From Streptomyces shenzhenensis (GTDB lineage: Bacteria > Actinomycetota > Actinomycetes > Streptomycetales > Streptomycetaceae): a stretch of DNA of 64,000 bases. The position numbers were made by a program, and so were the translations under genes. The notes beneath the pieces are model-generated. The model ran no database searches. It worked only from the letters and a program-made list of their open reading frames with translations, and was not told where the DNA came from. The DNA lies in the NCBI RefSeq assembly GCF_003688995.1, contig NZ_PENI01000001.1, forward strand, positions 620,001 through 684,000. The letters are read 5' to 3'. Below are positions 45,426 to 54,048 of this stretch, one piece after another (within the stretch, counting starts at the first letter, position 1; each line of letters begins with the position of its first letter).

Positions 45426-46619
45426 GTGAACGACCTGCTTCCCTTCCGCACGCTGCTCACCCCCGAGGGCCGCGCCCTCCTCGACGAGGTGCGCGACACC
45501 CGGCCGGACGACGAACTCGCCGTCGCCACCCGGCTGCGCCGCACGCACCCGGCCGGCCTGGTGTCGGCGGCCCTCGGCCAGGCCCGGCTGCGGCAGCGGG
45601 CGGCGGCGAAGTTCGGGGCCGCGGACGCGGGGCGGATGTTCTTCACGCCCGACGGGGTCGAGCAGTCGACCCGGACCAGCGTGGCGGCGTACCGGGCGGC
45701 GCGCCTGCGCGAGGCGGGCGTCCGCTCCGTCGCCGACCTGTGCTGCGGCGTCGGCGGGGACGCGATCGCGTTCGCCCGCGCCGGGATCCGGGTGCTCGCG
45801 GTGGACCGGGATCCGCTGACGGCAGAGGTCGCGCGGGCGAACGCGGCGGCGCTCGGCCTGGACGAGCTGATCGAGGTGCGGGAGGCGGATGTCACCGGGG
45901 TCGACACGTCCGGTTGGGATGCCGTGTTCGTCGATCCCGCCCGGCGCGGCAGCCGTGGCCGGTTGTTCGATCCGGAGGCCTACTCGCCGCCGCTGTCCTG
46001 GGCGGTGGGGGCGGCGGCGACGGCGCGCACGGCCGTGCTGAAGGTCGCGCCCGGGATCCCCCACGAGGCGGTCCCCGAGCGGGCCGAGGCCGAGTGGATC
46101 TCGGACGGCGGGGAGGTGAAGGAGGCGGTGCTGTGGTTCGGCACCGGGGCGCCGGGTGCCGTGCGGGCCACGCTGCTGCCCGGGCCGCGGACCCTGCTCG
46201 GCCGGGGGCTGCCGAATCCCGAGGTGCGGCCCGTGGGGCGGTACCTGTACGAACCCGACGGCGCCGTCATCCGGGCGCATCTGGTGGCCGAGGTCGCCGC
46301 GGAGCTGGACGGCGGGCTGATCGACCCCACGATCGCCTATGTGACCGCCGACGGACTGCGCGCGACGCCGTACGCCACGTCGTACGAGATCACCGACCAA
46401 CTCCACTTCAACATCAAGAAGTTGAAGGCGCTGCTGCGGGAGCGGGAGGTCGGGACGCTGACCGTGAAGAAGCGGGGGTCGGCGGTGGAACCGGAGGAAC
46501 TGCGCCGGAAGGTGAGGCCGCAGGGACCGAACGCGGCGACCGTGTTCCTGACCCGCGTCGCGGGGACACCGACCATGCTGCTCGGGACCCCCGCGCCGGC
46601 GACCGGTGGGCCGACCTGA
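45426..46619 (+). CDS. Class I SAM methyltransferase with THUMP-like domain
   Basis: About 397 residues. The SAM-binding motif I is VADLCCGVGGDAIAFARAG at about 101-119, the next acidic position is VLAVDRDPL, and motif IV is VFVDPARRGSRG, a D-P-A-R pattern typical of RNA or protein base methyltransferases. The C-terminal third (YATSYEITDQLHFNIKKLKALLRER, then NAATVFLTRVAG) matches the THUMP-like domain group. Probably an RNA methyltransferase of unknown target. GTG 45426 is preceded by CACAAT 6 bp upstream and no ribosome site, so a leaderless mRNA is possible. It is divergent from the deacetylase pair. Confidence 0.85.
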   Translation: MNDLLPFRTLLTPEGRALLDEVRDTRPDDELAVATRLRRTHPAGLVSAALGQARLRQRAAAKFGAADAGRMFFTPDGVEQSTRTSVAAYRAARLREAGVRSVADLCCGVGGDAIAFARAGIRVLAVDRDPLTAEVARANAAALGLDELIEVREADVTGVDTSGWDAVFVDPARRGSRGRLFDPEAYSPPLSWAVGAAATARTAVLKVAPGIPHEAVPERAEAEWISDGGEVKEAVLWFGTGAPGAVRATLLPGPRTLLGRGLPNPEVRPVGRYLYEPDGAVIRAHLVAEVAAELDGGLIDPTIAYVTADGLRATPYATSYEITDQLHFNIKKLKALLREREVGTLTVKKRGSAVEPEELRRKVRPQGPNAATVFLTRVAGTPTMLLGTPAPATGGPT

Positions 46620-46620
46620 T

Positions 46621-46960
46621 CCACCGTGTCACGCGTTGCGCACCGACTCCTCGCGGCCGACGGCCCGCCGGGCAACAGGCGACAGCCACGCTGGAACGGG
46701 CTCGGCAGCGACCGACCGGGGCCGCGCCGGGCCCCGTCCACCGTGTCACGCCTTGCGCGCCGGCTCGGCCGCCCCTGCCGACTCCTCGCGGACGGCGGCC
46801 CGCCGGGCAGCAGTCCCGCTGGAGCGGGCTCGACGGCGACCGCCGGGGCCGTCCGCCGTGTCACGCCTTGCGTGCCGGCTCGGCCACCCCTGCCGACTCC
46901 TCGCGAGTCGCGAAATCGCCACGCACGCCGGGCAACAGGCGACAGCCACGCTGAGGCCGG
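46621..46960 (+). repeat. Three imperfect tandem copies of a ~116-bp repeat
   Basis: Copies begin at 46621, 46739 and 46853 with CCACCGTGTCACGCCTTGCG-like sequence and share CCGACTCCTCGCG and GCCCGCCGGGCA(A/G)CAG segments. The third ends with ACGCCGGGCAACAGGCGACA, as in the first. They fill most of the 389-bp gap (46620-47008) between the convergent methyltransferase and LCP genes. No gene was seen. Confidence 0.75.
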
Positions 46961-47008
46961 CCCGGCGGCAAACGCGCCAATGACCGCCAGGGCCGCGCCC
47001 GGCTGCCG

Positions 47009-48064
47009 TCAGCGCAGGGAGGCCCACAGGTCGCTCGCCGCCGGTTCGCGGGCGACCACCCGGTTGCGGTCGTACGGCGCCGTCATCACCGGCATCATCA
47101 CCGTCGTCACCCGGTCCGCGGTCAGCCCCTTCAGGCTCTGGCCGAGGCTCATCAGCTCGGGCAGGGAGTCGAGCCCGGTGTCCGTCGTGAGACTGGCGGT
47201 GACCGCGTTCGCGACCCGGTAGAGCCGGGTGGGGTCGCCGAGCAGGTTGGTGGCGGCCATCTGCTCCAGGAGGCCCTTCACCAGTTTCTGCTGGAGACCT
47301 ATCCGCCCCAGGTCGCTGCCGTCGCCGATGCCGTGCCGGGTGCGGGCGAGGGCCAGCGCCTCGGTGCCGTCGAGGTGATGGGTGCCCTTCTTCAGGTGCA
47401 GATGGCTCTGGTCGTCCTCGATGTCCTCGTCGGTGGTGACCTCGACGCCGCCGAGGGCGTCGACCAGCTTGGCGAAGCCCGAGAAGTCGATCTCGACGTA
47501 GTGGTCCATGCGGACGCCGGTGAACGACTCGACCGTCTTCACGGCACACACCGGCCCGCCCACGGAGTAGGCGCTGTTGAACATCGCGCTGTACGCCACC
47601 GCCGTCGAACCCCCGGACCGCAGCGGGCAGGACGGCCGGTTGACCAGCGTGTCGCGGGGGATGCTGACGACGGTGGCCCGGGTGCGGCCCGCGTCGATGT
47701 GCACCACCATCGCCGTGTCGGAGCGGGCCCCCGAGCTGTCGCCGCCGCCGAGTTCCTGGTTCTCCTTGCCGCTACGCGAGTCCGAGCCCAGGACGAGGAT
47801 GTTCAGGGCCTCGGTGGGCAGCGGTGACGCGGTCGGCTCGGCGGTGGCCGAGGGGGTGACGACCGGCTTCGCCGGGCGGTCGTCACCGAGCGCGCTGTTG
47901 ATGTCGACGCTCTTGATGTTGTGGTCGAGGTGCCAGTAGACCCAGCCCGCCGCCGCGATCCCCAGCACCAGCGCGCCGGCCAGGGCGAGACCGGCGGCCT
48001 TGAGCGCCGTCGACCGCCGGCCCGTCTGTCTGTCCTCGTCGCCGTTCTCGTCGTGTCCGGTCAC
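47009..48064 (-). CDS. LytR-CpsA-Psr (LCP) family wall-polymer ligase
   Basis: This 351-residue protein has an N-terminal cytoplasmic tail, one membrane segment (AAGLALAGALVLGIAAAGWVYWHL, about 23-46) and an external LCP domain (about 85-320): LNILVLGSDSR, ARSDTAMVVHID, VVSIPRDTLVN with conserved Arg/Asp, and LALARTRHGIGDGSDLGRIGLQQKLVK. LCP enzymes transfer glycopolymers such as teichoic acids or capsule from undecaprenyl lipid to peptidoglycan. GTG 48064 is the start. The ribosome site is weak. An AT-rich TAATAAT about 25 bp upstream may be the -10 box. Confidence 0.92.
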   Translation of the reverse strand: MTGHDENGDEDRQTGRRSTALKAAGLALAGALVLGIAAAGWVYWHLDHNIKSVDINSALGDDRPAKPVVTPSATAEPTASPLPTEALNILVLGSDSRSGKENQELGGGDSSGARSDTAMVVHIDAGRTRATVVSIPRDTLVNRPSCPLRSGGSTAVAYSAMFNSAYSVGGPVCAVKTVESFTGVRMDHYVEIDFSGFAKLVDALGGVEVTTDEDIEDDQSHLHLKKGTHHLDGTEALALARTRHGIGDGSDLGRIGLQQKLVKGLLEQMAATNLLGDPTRLYRVANAVTASLTTDTGLDSLPELMSLGQSLKGLTADRVTTVMMPVMTAPYDRNRVVAREPAASDLWASLR

Positions 48065-48112
48065 AAGAAGAACGTAAGTCTGAATTATTAGCGGACTGTT
48101 AGGGGAAGGGCC

Positions 48113-48141
48113 GTGAGACCGTTTTCTTCGGAAAATCTCAC
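48113..48141 (-). terminator. Hairpin between xylanase and LCP genes
   Basis: GTGAGA (48113-48118) and TCTCAC (48136-48141) enclose TTTTC/GAAAA with a small bulge. It lies 40 bp beyond the xylanase stop and also upstream of the LCP gene. Confidence 0.45.
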
Positions 48142-48180
48142 GATTCCGGACCTCGGTTCAGCCCCCGGACCGCTCTCCGC

Positions 48181-49542
48181 TCAGGTCAGCGTGACCGTGG
48201 GGAGCGGGTTGCTGCCGCTCCACGAGGCGTTGAAGCCGAACGTCACCGAACCGCCGTCCGGCACCGACCCGTTGTACGACGCGTTCGAGCAGCTGACCGC
48301 CGAACCGGACTGGGTGCAGGTGGCGTTCCACGCCTGGGTGATCTGCTGGCCGGCGCCGAACGCCCAACTCGCCCGCCAGGACGAGAGCGAGGCGCCGGAG
48401 CAGGAGATCGTGACCTGCCCGGTGAAGCCGGTGTTCCACTGACTGGTCACCGTGTACGCCGCCGAGCACGCGCCCGTCGGCGGATCCGTCGGGCCGCCGC
48501 TGCCGCCGAGTGCCTCCGCGATCCCGTAGTACGCCGGTTTGGGCGCGTAGTTCGCGTCGTACGGCGTCGCCGCACCGTAGCCCGGGAAGGTGCCCTCCAC
48601 CCAGGAGTCGGAGTCGGTGAAGCCCCAGACGGTGAGGTTGACGCAGCGGGCCACGGCCGCGCAGGCGGCGACGACCGACTTGTAGTCGGCGGCCTGCTGG
48701 GCCAGCTTGGCGCTGTCGGCCGGCAGTGCCATCCGTATGTCCAGCTCGGTGATCGCCACGTCCACGCCCAGGTCGGCGAAGCGCTGGATGTTCTGCTGGA
48801 GGGTGGACGGGACCTGGCCGAGGATCAGATGGGCCTGGAGGCCGACGCCGTCGATCGGCACGCCCTGCTGCTTCAGGGACTTGACCAGGTTGTAGAGGGC
48901 GGTGCTCTTCGCGTTGACGCCCTCGACGTTGTAGTCGTTGATGTACAGCTCGGCGGCCGGGTCGGCGGCGCGCGCCCAGGTCAGGGCGTCGGCGATGTAG
49001 TCCGTGCCGAGGCCGTTGTACCAGAGGGTCGAGCGGTAGGTGCCGTCCTCGTTGAAGGGCTCGTTGACCACGTCCCAGGCGGCGATCTTGCCCTGGTAGC
49101 GCCCCACCTCCGTGCCGATGTGGTTCTGCAGCAGGCTGCCGAGCTGGGCGGGCGTCCAGCTGCCGGTGGTCAGCCAACTCGGGTTCTGGCTGTGCCAGAC
49201 CAGGGTGTGGCCGCGTACCTGCTGGTCGTGGGCCTGCGCGAAGGCGACGATCTGGTCGGCCTCGGCCCAGTTGAAGTTGCCCTGGGTGGGCTCGACCGAC
49301 CCCCACTTCATCGCGTTGCCCGGGGTGAGCGAGCTGAACTGGGTCCCGGCGATGTCGCCGTAGGTGCCGGTCAGCTTGGAGCCGGTGACCGCGGTGCCGA
49401 TGGCCTTGCCCTTGGCGGCGCCGAGGTCGCGCAGCGGGGTGTCGGCGGCGTGTGCGGCGGGGGTCGCGGCCAGCAGGGCGCCGAGCGCCGCGATGCCGGT
49501 GAGCAGCGACCCCAGGGATAAGCCCGTTCTCAGAGATCTCAT
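48181..49542 (-). CDS. Secreted GH10 endo-1,4-beta-xylanase with CBM2
   Basis: This 453-residue enzyme has a signal peptide (about 1-36, ending AAHAAD) and a GH10 catalytic domain at about 37-340. The acid/base Glu is in WDVVNEPFNEDG and the nucleophile Glu in ITELDIRM, and HTLVWHSQNPSW lies in the active site. A short Gly/Pro linker and a C-terminal CBM2-type cellulose/xylan-binding domain (CSAAYTVTSQWNTGFTGQVTI to the end) follow. It cleaves xylan outside the cell to xylooligosaccharides. ATG 49542 follows GGAGGCGCCCGC. Its promoter has a palindromic operator like those of the bxl operon, so the same repressor is likely. Confidence 0.96.
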   Translation of the reverse strand: MRSLRTGLSLGSLLTGIAALGALLAATPAAHAADTPLRDLGAAKGKAIGTAVTGSKLTGTYGDIAGTQFSSLTPGNAMKWGSVEPTQGNFNWAEADQIVAFAQAHDQQVRGHTLVWHSQNPSWLTTGSWTPAQLGSLLQNHIGTEVGRYQGKIAAWDVVNEPFNEDGTYRSTLWYNGLGTDYIADALTWARAADPAAELYINDYNVEGVNAKSTALYNLVKSLKQQGVPIDGVGLQAHLILGQVPSTLQQNIQRFADLGVDVAITELDIRMALPADSAKLAQQAADYKSVVAACAAVARCVNLTVWGFTDSDSWVEGTFPGYGAATPYDANYAPKPAYYGIAEALGGSGGPTDPPTGACSAAYTVTSQWNTGFTGQVTISCSGASLSSWRASWAFGAGQQITQAWNATCTQSGSAVSCSNASYNGSVPDGGSVTFGFNASWSGSNPLPTVTLT

Positions 49543-49553
49543 GCGGGCGCCTC

Positions 49554-49576
49554 CGAAAGTTTCGGTTCGATAACCG
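49554..49576 (-). promoter_or_regulatory. Operator candidate of the xylanase gene
   Basis: Two palindromes overlap: CGAAAGTTTCG (49554-49564) and CGGTTCGATAACCG (49563-49576, arms CGGTT and AACCG). They sit between the promoter and the ribosome site. CGAA-N3-TTCG resembles the BxlR-type operator reported in Streptomyces xylan systems. Confidence 0.7.
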
Positions 49577-49590
49577 ACTGGCTTCGGAGC

Positions 49591-49619
49591 AGTGTGCGGG
49601 CGCGGACACCACCCGTCAA
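49591..49619 (-). promoter_or_regulatory. Sigma-70-type promoter of the xylanase gene
   Basis: On the minus strand TTGACG (49619-49614), a 17-bp spacer, then CACACT (49596-49591). It is immediately upstream of the operator palindromes. Confidence 0.65.
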
Positions 49620-49745
49620 TACAACAACACCCCCACGAGTCACCCCACCTCGACGAACCAAGCCAGCAGCTCACCGCTCCGCGGAACGGAGGGCACTCCC
49701 GACTCCCTTGCCACAGCGCGCTGTTCGCCCCGCTCGTGTCCCCCG

Positions 49746-50777
49746 CTAAGCCGCCGGAGGCGGTGCTGTGCTGGTGCGTGGTATCAGGGTGGTGGCCAGT
49801 TCCACGCGGGTGGCCACCGGGGGTTCCTCCTCGCGGCCGAGGTCCAGGACCAGCCTGGCCGCGGCCTCGGCCATCTCCGTCAGGGGCTGGCGGACGGTGG
49901 TCAGCGGCGGGCCCACCCAGCGGGCCACCGGCAGATCGTCGAAGCCGACCACGCTGAGGTCCTCCGGAATGCGCAGGCCCAGTTCCCGCGCGGCCTCGTA
50001 CAGCCCGAGCGCCTGGAGGTCGTTGCCGGCGAAGACGGCGGTGGGCCGGTCCGGGCGGCGCAGCAGCTCAAGGCCCAGCCGGTACCCCGCCTCGTGGTGG
50101 AAGTCGCCGGTGACGATCAGCGAGGGATCGACCGGCACGCCCGCGGTCTCCAGCGCCGCCCGGTACCCGTCGACCCTGGCCCGGCTGCACATCATCCGGG
50201 ACGGCCCGCTGATCGCGCCGATGCGGGTGTGGCCCAGCTCGACGAGATGCCGGGTGGCGGCGAGGCCGCCCTGCCAGTTGGTCGCGCCGATCGACGGCAC
50301 GTCGGCGCCCGGATCGCCCGCCGGATCCATCACCACGAACGGGATGGAGCGGCTGGTGAGCAGCGCGCGCTGCGACTCGTCGAGCCCGGACAGCACGAGC
50401 ACCACACCGTGCGGGCGGCGCGCGGCGACCTGGTCGGCCCAGGTCCGGCCGGGCGTGAGCCGCCCGGCGGACTCGGAGAGCACCACGCTCAGACCGGCGT
50501 CCCTGGCCACGTTCTCCACGCCCCGGATGACCTCCATGGCCCAGGCGCTCTCCAGTTCATGGAAGACCAGGTCGATCAGGGGCGAACGGGAAGCCTCGGC
50601 CCGGCGGCGGCGGTAGCCGTAGGCGCGCAGCAGTTCCTCGACGCGGGTCCGGGTCGTCGGGGCGACATCGGCGCGGCCGTTGAGGACCTTCGAAACAGTC
50701 GGAGCGGACACCCCGGCCTCGCGGGCGATCTCGGCGAGCGTCGCCGTCTGCGTTTCTGCGGGCTTCCCAGGCTTCAT
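49746..50777 (-). CDS. bxlR: LacI-family regulator of xylobiose uptake (BxlR-like)
   Basis: This 343-residue repressor has an N-terminal helix-turn-helix (TLAEIAREAGVSAPTVSKVLNGRADV) and hinge (about 13-70), and a sugar-binding domain at about 72-335 (AVFAGNDLQALGLYEAARELGLRIPEDLSVVGFDDLPVA). It is divergent from an ABC importer operon and a beta-xylosidase, with operator-like sequences in the 108-bp gap, and the nearby xylanase gene has a similar sequence. This is the arrangement of BxlR, the xylobiose-responsive repressor of Streptomyces. A short xylooligosaccharide is the likely inducer. Confidence 0.88.
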   Translation of the reverse strand: MKPGKPAETQTATLAEIAREAGVSAPTVSKVLNGRADVAPTTRTRVEELLRAYGYRRRRAEASRSPLIDLVFHELESAWAMEVIRGVENVARDAGLSVVLSESAGRLTPGRTWADQVAARRPHGVVLVLSGLDESQRALLTSRSIPFVVMDPAGDPGADVPSIGATNWQGGLAATRHLVELGHTRIGAISGPSRMMCSRARVDGYRAALETAGVPVDPSLIVTGDFHHEAGYRLGLELLRRPDRPTAVFAGNDLQALGLYEAARELGLRIPEDLSVVGFDDLPVARWVGPPLTTVRQPLTEMAEAAARLVLDLGREEEPPVATRVELATTLIPRTSTAPPPAA

Positions 50778-50806
50778 GCCCGCGATCGTAATCCCTGCGC
50801 AATCTC

Positions 50807-50835
50807 TTGACGAAGCCTCAGCCGGGCCCTACGTT
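50807..50835 (+). promoter_or_regulatory. Promoter of the bxl operon
   Basis: TTGACG (50807-50812), a 17-bp spacer, then TACGTT (50830-50835), a good sigma-70-type match (TAnnnT). Start of transcription would be near 50842, within the first operator. Confidence 0.75.
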
Positions 50836-50837
50836 CC

Positions 50838-50869
50838 CGGAACATTCGATGTCCTACTCGAAACATTCG
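50838..50869. promoter_or_regulatory. Two operator-like sites 21 bp apart in front of bxlE
   Basis: CGGAACATTCG (50838-50848) and CGAAACATTCG (50859-50869) share a 10-of-11 sequence, exactly two helical turns apart. They overlap and follow the start of transcription, suitable for repression. Confidence 0.65.
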
Positions 50870-50885
50870 GCCGAGAGGTGCTGTC

Positions 50886-52217
50886 ATGGAGTCCCAGACG
50901 TCCAACGGCGGGCGTACCTTCAGCAGGCGCTGGGTGCTCGGCGCCGGTGCCACCACCCTGCTCACCACCGGACTCTCGGCCTGCGGCTCCTCCGGCGGCT
51001 CCGGCAGCGGCGGCGGCACGCTCACCGCGTTCGTGTACGGCGACGACGCGGTCAAGGTGCAGACCAAGTCCGTCGACCGGTTCAACGCGTCGGCCGCCGC
51101 CGAGCGGACCAAGGGCAGGATCAAGCTGGAGAAGGTGCCGGGCGCCGACTACCCGGCCAAGCTGCGCACCGCGATGGGCTCGCCCAACGCCCCCGACGTG
51201 TTCTTCAACTGGGGCGGCGGCTCGATCAAGGCGTACGAGGAAGCCGGCCAGCTGGTCGACCTCACCGACACCGTCGCGTCCGACCCGGTCCTCAAGGACG
51301 GCTTCCTGCCCTCGGTACTGGCCGCCGGCGGCCTGAACGGACGCACCTACGGCATACCGATGCGCGGCATGCAGCCCGTGATCCTCTTCTACAACAAGGC
51401 CGTCTTCGCCGAGCACGAGCTCCGGCCGCCCACCACCTGGGACCAGTTGCTCGACCTCAACTCCCGGCTGAAGAAGGCCGGGATCACCCCGTTCGCGCTC
51501 GGCGGCGCGGACATCTGGCCCGAACTGATGTGGCTGGAGTACCTGGTCGACCGCATCGGCGGCCCCGAGGTCTTCGAACGCATCAAGAACGGGGACGCCG
51601 CCGGCTGGGGCGACCCGGCCGTCCTCAAGGCAGCCGAGACGGTCAAGCAGCTCATCGACGACGGGGCCTTCGGCAAGGGCTTCAGCTCGGTTGCCTACAC
51701 CAACGGCGGCGCGCCCGCTGTCTTCGCCAAGGGCAAGGCGGCGATGCATCTGATGGGCTCGTGGGAGTACTCGACGCAGCTCGGCAAGTTCCCGGACTTC
51801 GCCAGGAAGAACCTGGGCTGGTTCGCCTTCCCGAGGGTCGAGGGCGGCGCGGGCGACATCCGCAACGTCGTCGGCAACCCCACCAACTACTGGTCCCTGA
51901 ACGCCCGTACGTCCAACAGAGACGCCGCCATCGCGTTCCTGCGCGACTGCGCCTCGGAGGCGTACGCCAAGGATCTGGTCGCAGGCGGTGACATCCCGGC
52001 CACGTCGAACGCACAGAAGCTGCTGGCCGCCTCGCCGAACCCGGAGTTCGCCACGTTCCAGTACCAGATGGTGCGGCAGGCACCGGCGTTCACACTGAGC
52101 TGGGACCAGGCCGTGGACCCGAACGTCTCCACGCCGATGCTCACCGAGATCAACAAGCTGTTCGTCGGGAAGTCCTCGCCGGCCCAGTTCGTGTCGGCGC
52201 TGAAGGGACTGAAGTGA
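50886..52217 (+). CDS. bxlE: Xylobiose-type ABC transporter substrate-binding lipoprotein
   Basis: This 443-residue extracellular binding protein of the CUT1 sugar family has an N-terminal twin-arginine-like [14 protein letters not shown] followed by lipobox LSAC (Cys about 33), so it is exported and lipid-anchored. The mature protein has the two-lobe sugar-binder pattern ([62 protein letters not shown]). Xylobiose or longer xylooligosaccharide is the likely ligand, given the adjacent beta-xylosidase and xylanase. It overlaps bxlF by 4 bp. Confidence 0.92.
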   Translation: MESQTSNGGRTFSRRWVLGAGATTLLTTGLSACGSSGGSGSGGGTLTAFVYGDDAVKVQTKSVDRFNASAAAERTKGRIKLEKVPGADYPAKLRTAMGSPNAPDVFFNWGGGSIKAYEEAGQLVDLTDTVASDPVLKDGFLPSVLAAGGLNGRTYGIPMRGMQPVILFYNKAVFAEHELRPPTTWDQLLDLNSRLKKAGITPFALGGADIWPELMWLEYLVDRIGGPEVFERIKNGDAAGWGDPAVLKAAETVKQLIDDGAFGKGFSSVAYTNGGAPAVFAKGKAAMHLMGSWEYSTQLGKFPDFARKNLGWFAFPRVEGGAGDIRNVVGNPTNYWSLNARTSNRDAAIAFLRDCASEAYAKDLVAGGDIPATSNAQKLLAASPNPEFATFQYQMVRQAPAFTLSWDQAVDPNVSTPMLTEINKLFVGKSSPAQFVSALKGLK

Positions 52218-53095
52218 GCCCGAGCGCGGCCGGCGGCGGTCCGCCGACCGGGGCGGGCCGCCCGCACACCTCCTGGGCCCTGCCCGGCGTGCTGTTCTTC
52301 GCGTTCTTCGCGGTCGCCCCGATGGTCCTGGCCTTATGTCTGTCCTTCACCGAGTGGAACGGCCTGGGCGACCCGGAGCCGGTGGGCCTCGCCAACTGGC
52401 GCAGACTCCTGGGCGACGACCGGCTCACCCAGTCCCTGACGGTCACCGTCCTGCTCACCGTGGTGAGCTGGGTCTTCCAGACGGTGATCTCCCTGCTGCT
52501 CGGCGTCTGGGCGGCCGGCCGCGGGCGCAACCGCGCGATCCTCTCGGCGGTCTTCTTCGTGCCGTTCCTGCTCTCCTCGACCGCGATCTCGCTGCTGTTC
52601 TACGCCCTGCTCGACCCGAACTTCGGCATCGTCCACCGGGACACCCTGGGCTCCACCAGCGGCGCGTTCCTGGCCATCGTGTTCGTCGGCGGCTGGCAGT
52701 TCATCCCGTTCCACACCCTGATCTACCAGGGCGGGGCGCGGCAGATCCCCGAGGTGCTGTACCAGGCGGCGGCGATCGACGGCGCCGGCCGCTACCGCCA
52801 GTTCTTCTCGATCACGCTGCCCCAGCTGCGCAACACGGCGACGACGTCCGGCGTGCTGATGGTCGTCGGCTCGCTGACGTACTTCGAGACCGTGCTGATC
52901 CTCACCCAGGGCGGTCCCGGCACCGACACGGCGATCCTGCCGTACCTGATGTACCAGGCGGGCTTCAAGAGCTACGACTTCGGCTACGCGAGCGCCATCG
53001 CGACGTTCCTCGTGGTGGCCGCCACCGCACTGTCCCTGCTGCTCGTGCGGCTGTCCGGCTTCGGCGCGATGCGCAGTACCCGGGAAGGGATGTGA
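52214..53095 (+). CDS. bxlF: ABC sugar transporter permease 1
   Basis: This 293-residue MalF-type inner-membrane permease has six hydrophobic segments and the cytoplasmic EAA loop ([22 protein letters not shown]) that docks the ATPase. Start GTG 52214 overlaps the bxlE stop (GTGA), giving translational coupling. No ATPase gene is in the operon. As in other Streptomyces CUT1 systems, a shared MsiK ATPase elsewhere probably energises it. Confidence 0.93.
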   Translation: MSPSAAGGGPPTGAGRPHTSWALPGVLFFAFFAVAPMVLALCLSFTEWNGLGDPEPVGLANWRRLLGDDRLTQSLTVTVLLTVVSWVFQTVISLLLGVWAAGRGRNRAILSAVFFVPFLLSSTAISLLFYALLDPNFGIVHRDTLGSTSGAFLAIVFVGGWQFIPFHTLIYQGGARQIPEVLYQAAAIDGAGRYRQFFSITLPQLRNTATTSGVLMVVGSLTYFETVLILTQGGPGTDTAILPYLMYQAGFKSYDFGYASAIATFLVVAATALSLLLVRLSGFGAMRSTREGM

Positions 53096-53099
53096 CGCG

Positions 53100-53999
53100 G
53101 TGTCACACGATACGCTGCCGCGTCCCGCGCGGACCAGCCGGCCGCCGGCGCAGTCGCCCGCCGGACGCCGCCGCCGGCACTGGAGCAGGCGCCCCAACCC
53201 GCTCGCCGGCCTGGGCTCCGTGATCTGGCTGGTGATCGTGATCGTCCCGATCTACGCGATGATCTCGGCCTCGCTCACCCACCAGGACCAGGCGCTGGGC
53301 AACAACGCCCTGAAGCCGCCCGCCCGTCCGACCCTGGACAACTACAACACCGTCCTGCACAACGGCTTCGGCCACTTCCTGGCGAACACGGCGATCGTCG
53401 CGGCGGCGGTCGTGGTGATCGTCCTCGTGCTGTGCGTCCCGCTCGCCCATGTGGCCGTACGCACCCGGAGCCGGTGGTCGACGGCGGCCTTCCGGCTGTT
53501 TCTGCTCGGGGTGGCGATCCCGGCGCAGGCGGTCGTGGTGCCCCTCTATCTGATGATCGCGAAGCTCGACCTCTACGACAGCCTGCTCGCGATCATCCTG
53601 CCGACCGCGGCCTTCGCGATGCCGGTGTCGGTGCTGATCCTCACCGGCACGCTGCGGGACATCTCGGAGGAGCTGTACGAGGCGATGGCCCTGGACGGCG
53701 CCTCGGCCACCCGGATGCTGTTCCAGCTGGTCATCCCGCTGGCCAAGGGCGGCATCGGCACCGTGGTGATCTACTCCGCGCTCCAGGCCTGGAACGGCTT
53801 CCTCTTCCCGCTGATCTTCACCCAGTCCGACGGCCCGCGCGTGCTGACCCTCGGCCTGTTCACCTACGTGAGCCAGTTCGGCGTGAACATCCCCGCCCTG
53901 CTCGCCTCGGTCGTCCTGTCCGGCATGCCGATCTTCGCCGTGTACCTGGTGGCCCGGCGCGCCCTGGTGGGCGGCCTGATGGGCGTGGGCGGCAAGTGA
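53100..53999 (+). CDS. bxlG: ABC sugar transporter permease 2
   Basis: This 299-residue MalG-type permease has an Arg/Pro-rich cytoplasmic N-terminus (about 1-35), six membrane segments and the EAA loop EAMALDGASATRMLFQLVIPLAKGGIGTV. GTG 53100 is 4 bp after the bxlF stop. Together with BxlF it forms the membrane channel of the importer. Confidence 0.93.
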   Translation: MSHDTLPRPARTSRPPAQSPAGRRRRHWSRRPNPLAGLGSVIWLVIVIVPIYAMISASLTHQDQALGNNALKPPARPTLDNYNTVLHNGFGHFLANTAIVAAAVVVIVLVLCVPLAHVAVRTRSRWSTAAFRLFLLGVAIPAQAVVVPLYLMIAKLDLYDSLLAIILPTAAFAMPVSVLILTGTLRDISEELYEAMALDGASATRMLFQLVIPLAKGGIGTVVIYSALQAWNGFLFPLIFTQSDGPRVLTLGLFTYVSQFGVNIPALLASVVLSGMPIFAVYLVARRALVGGLMGVGGK

Positions 54000-54048
54000 T
54001 CCCGACCGGCCCCCGGCAGCCCGATCCGCCCTCTCTGACAGGAGTTTC

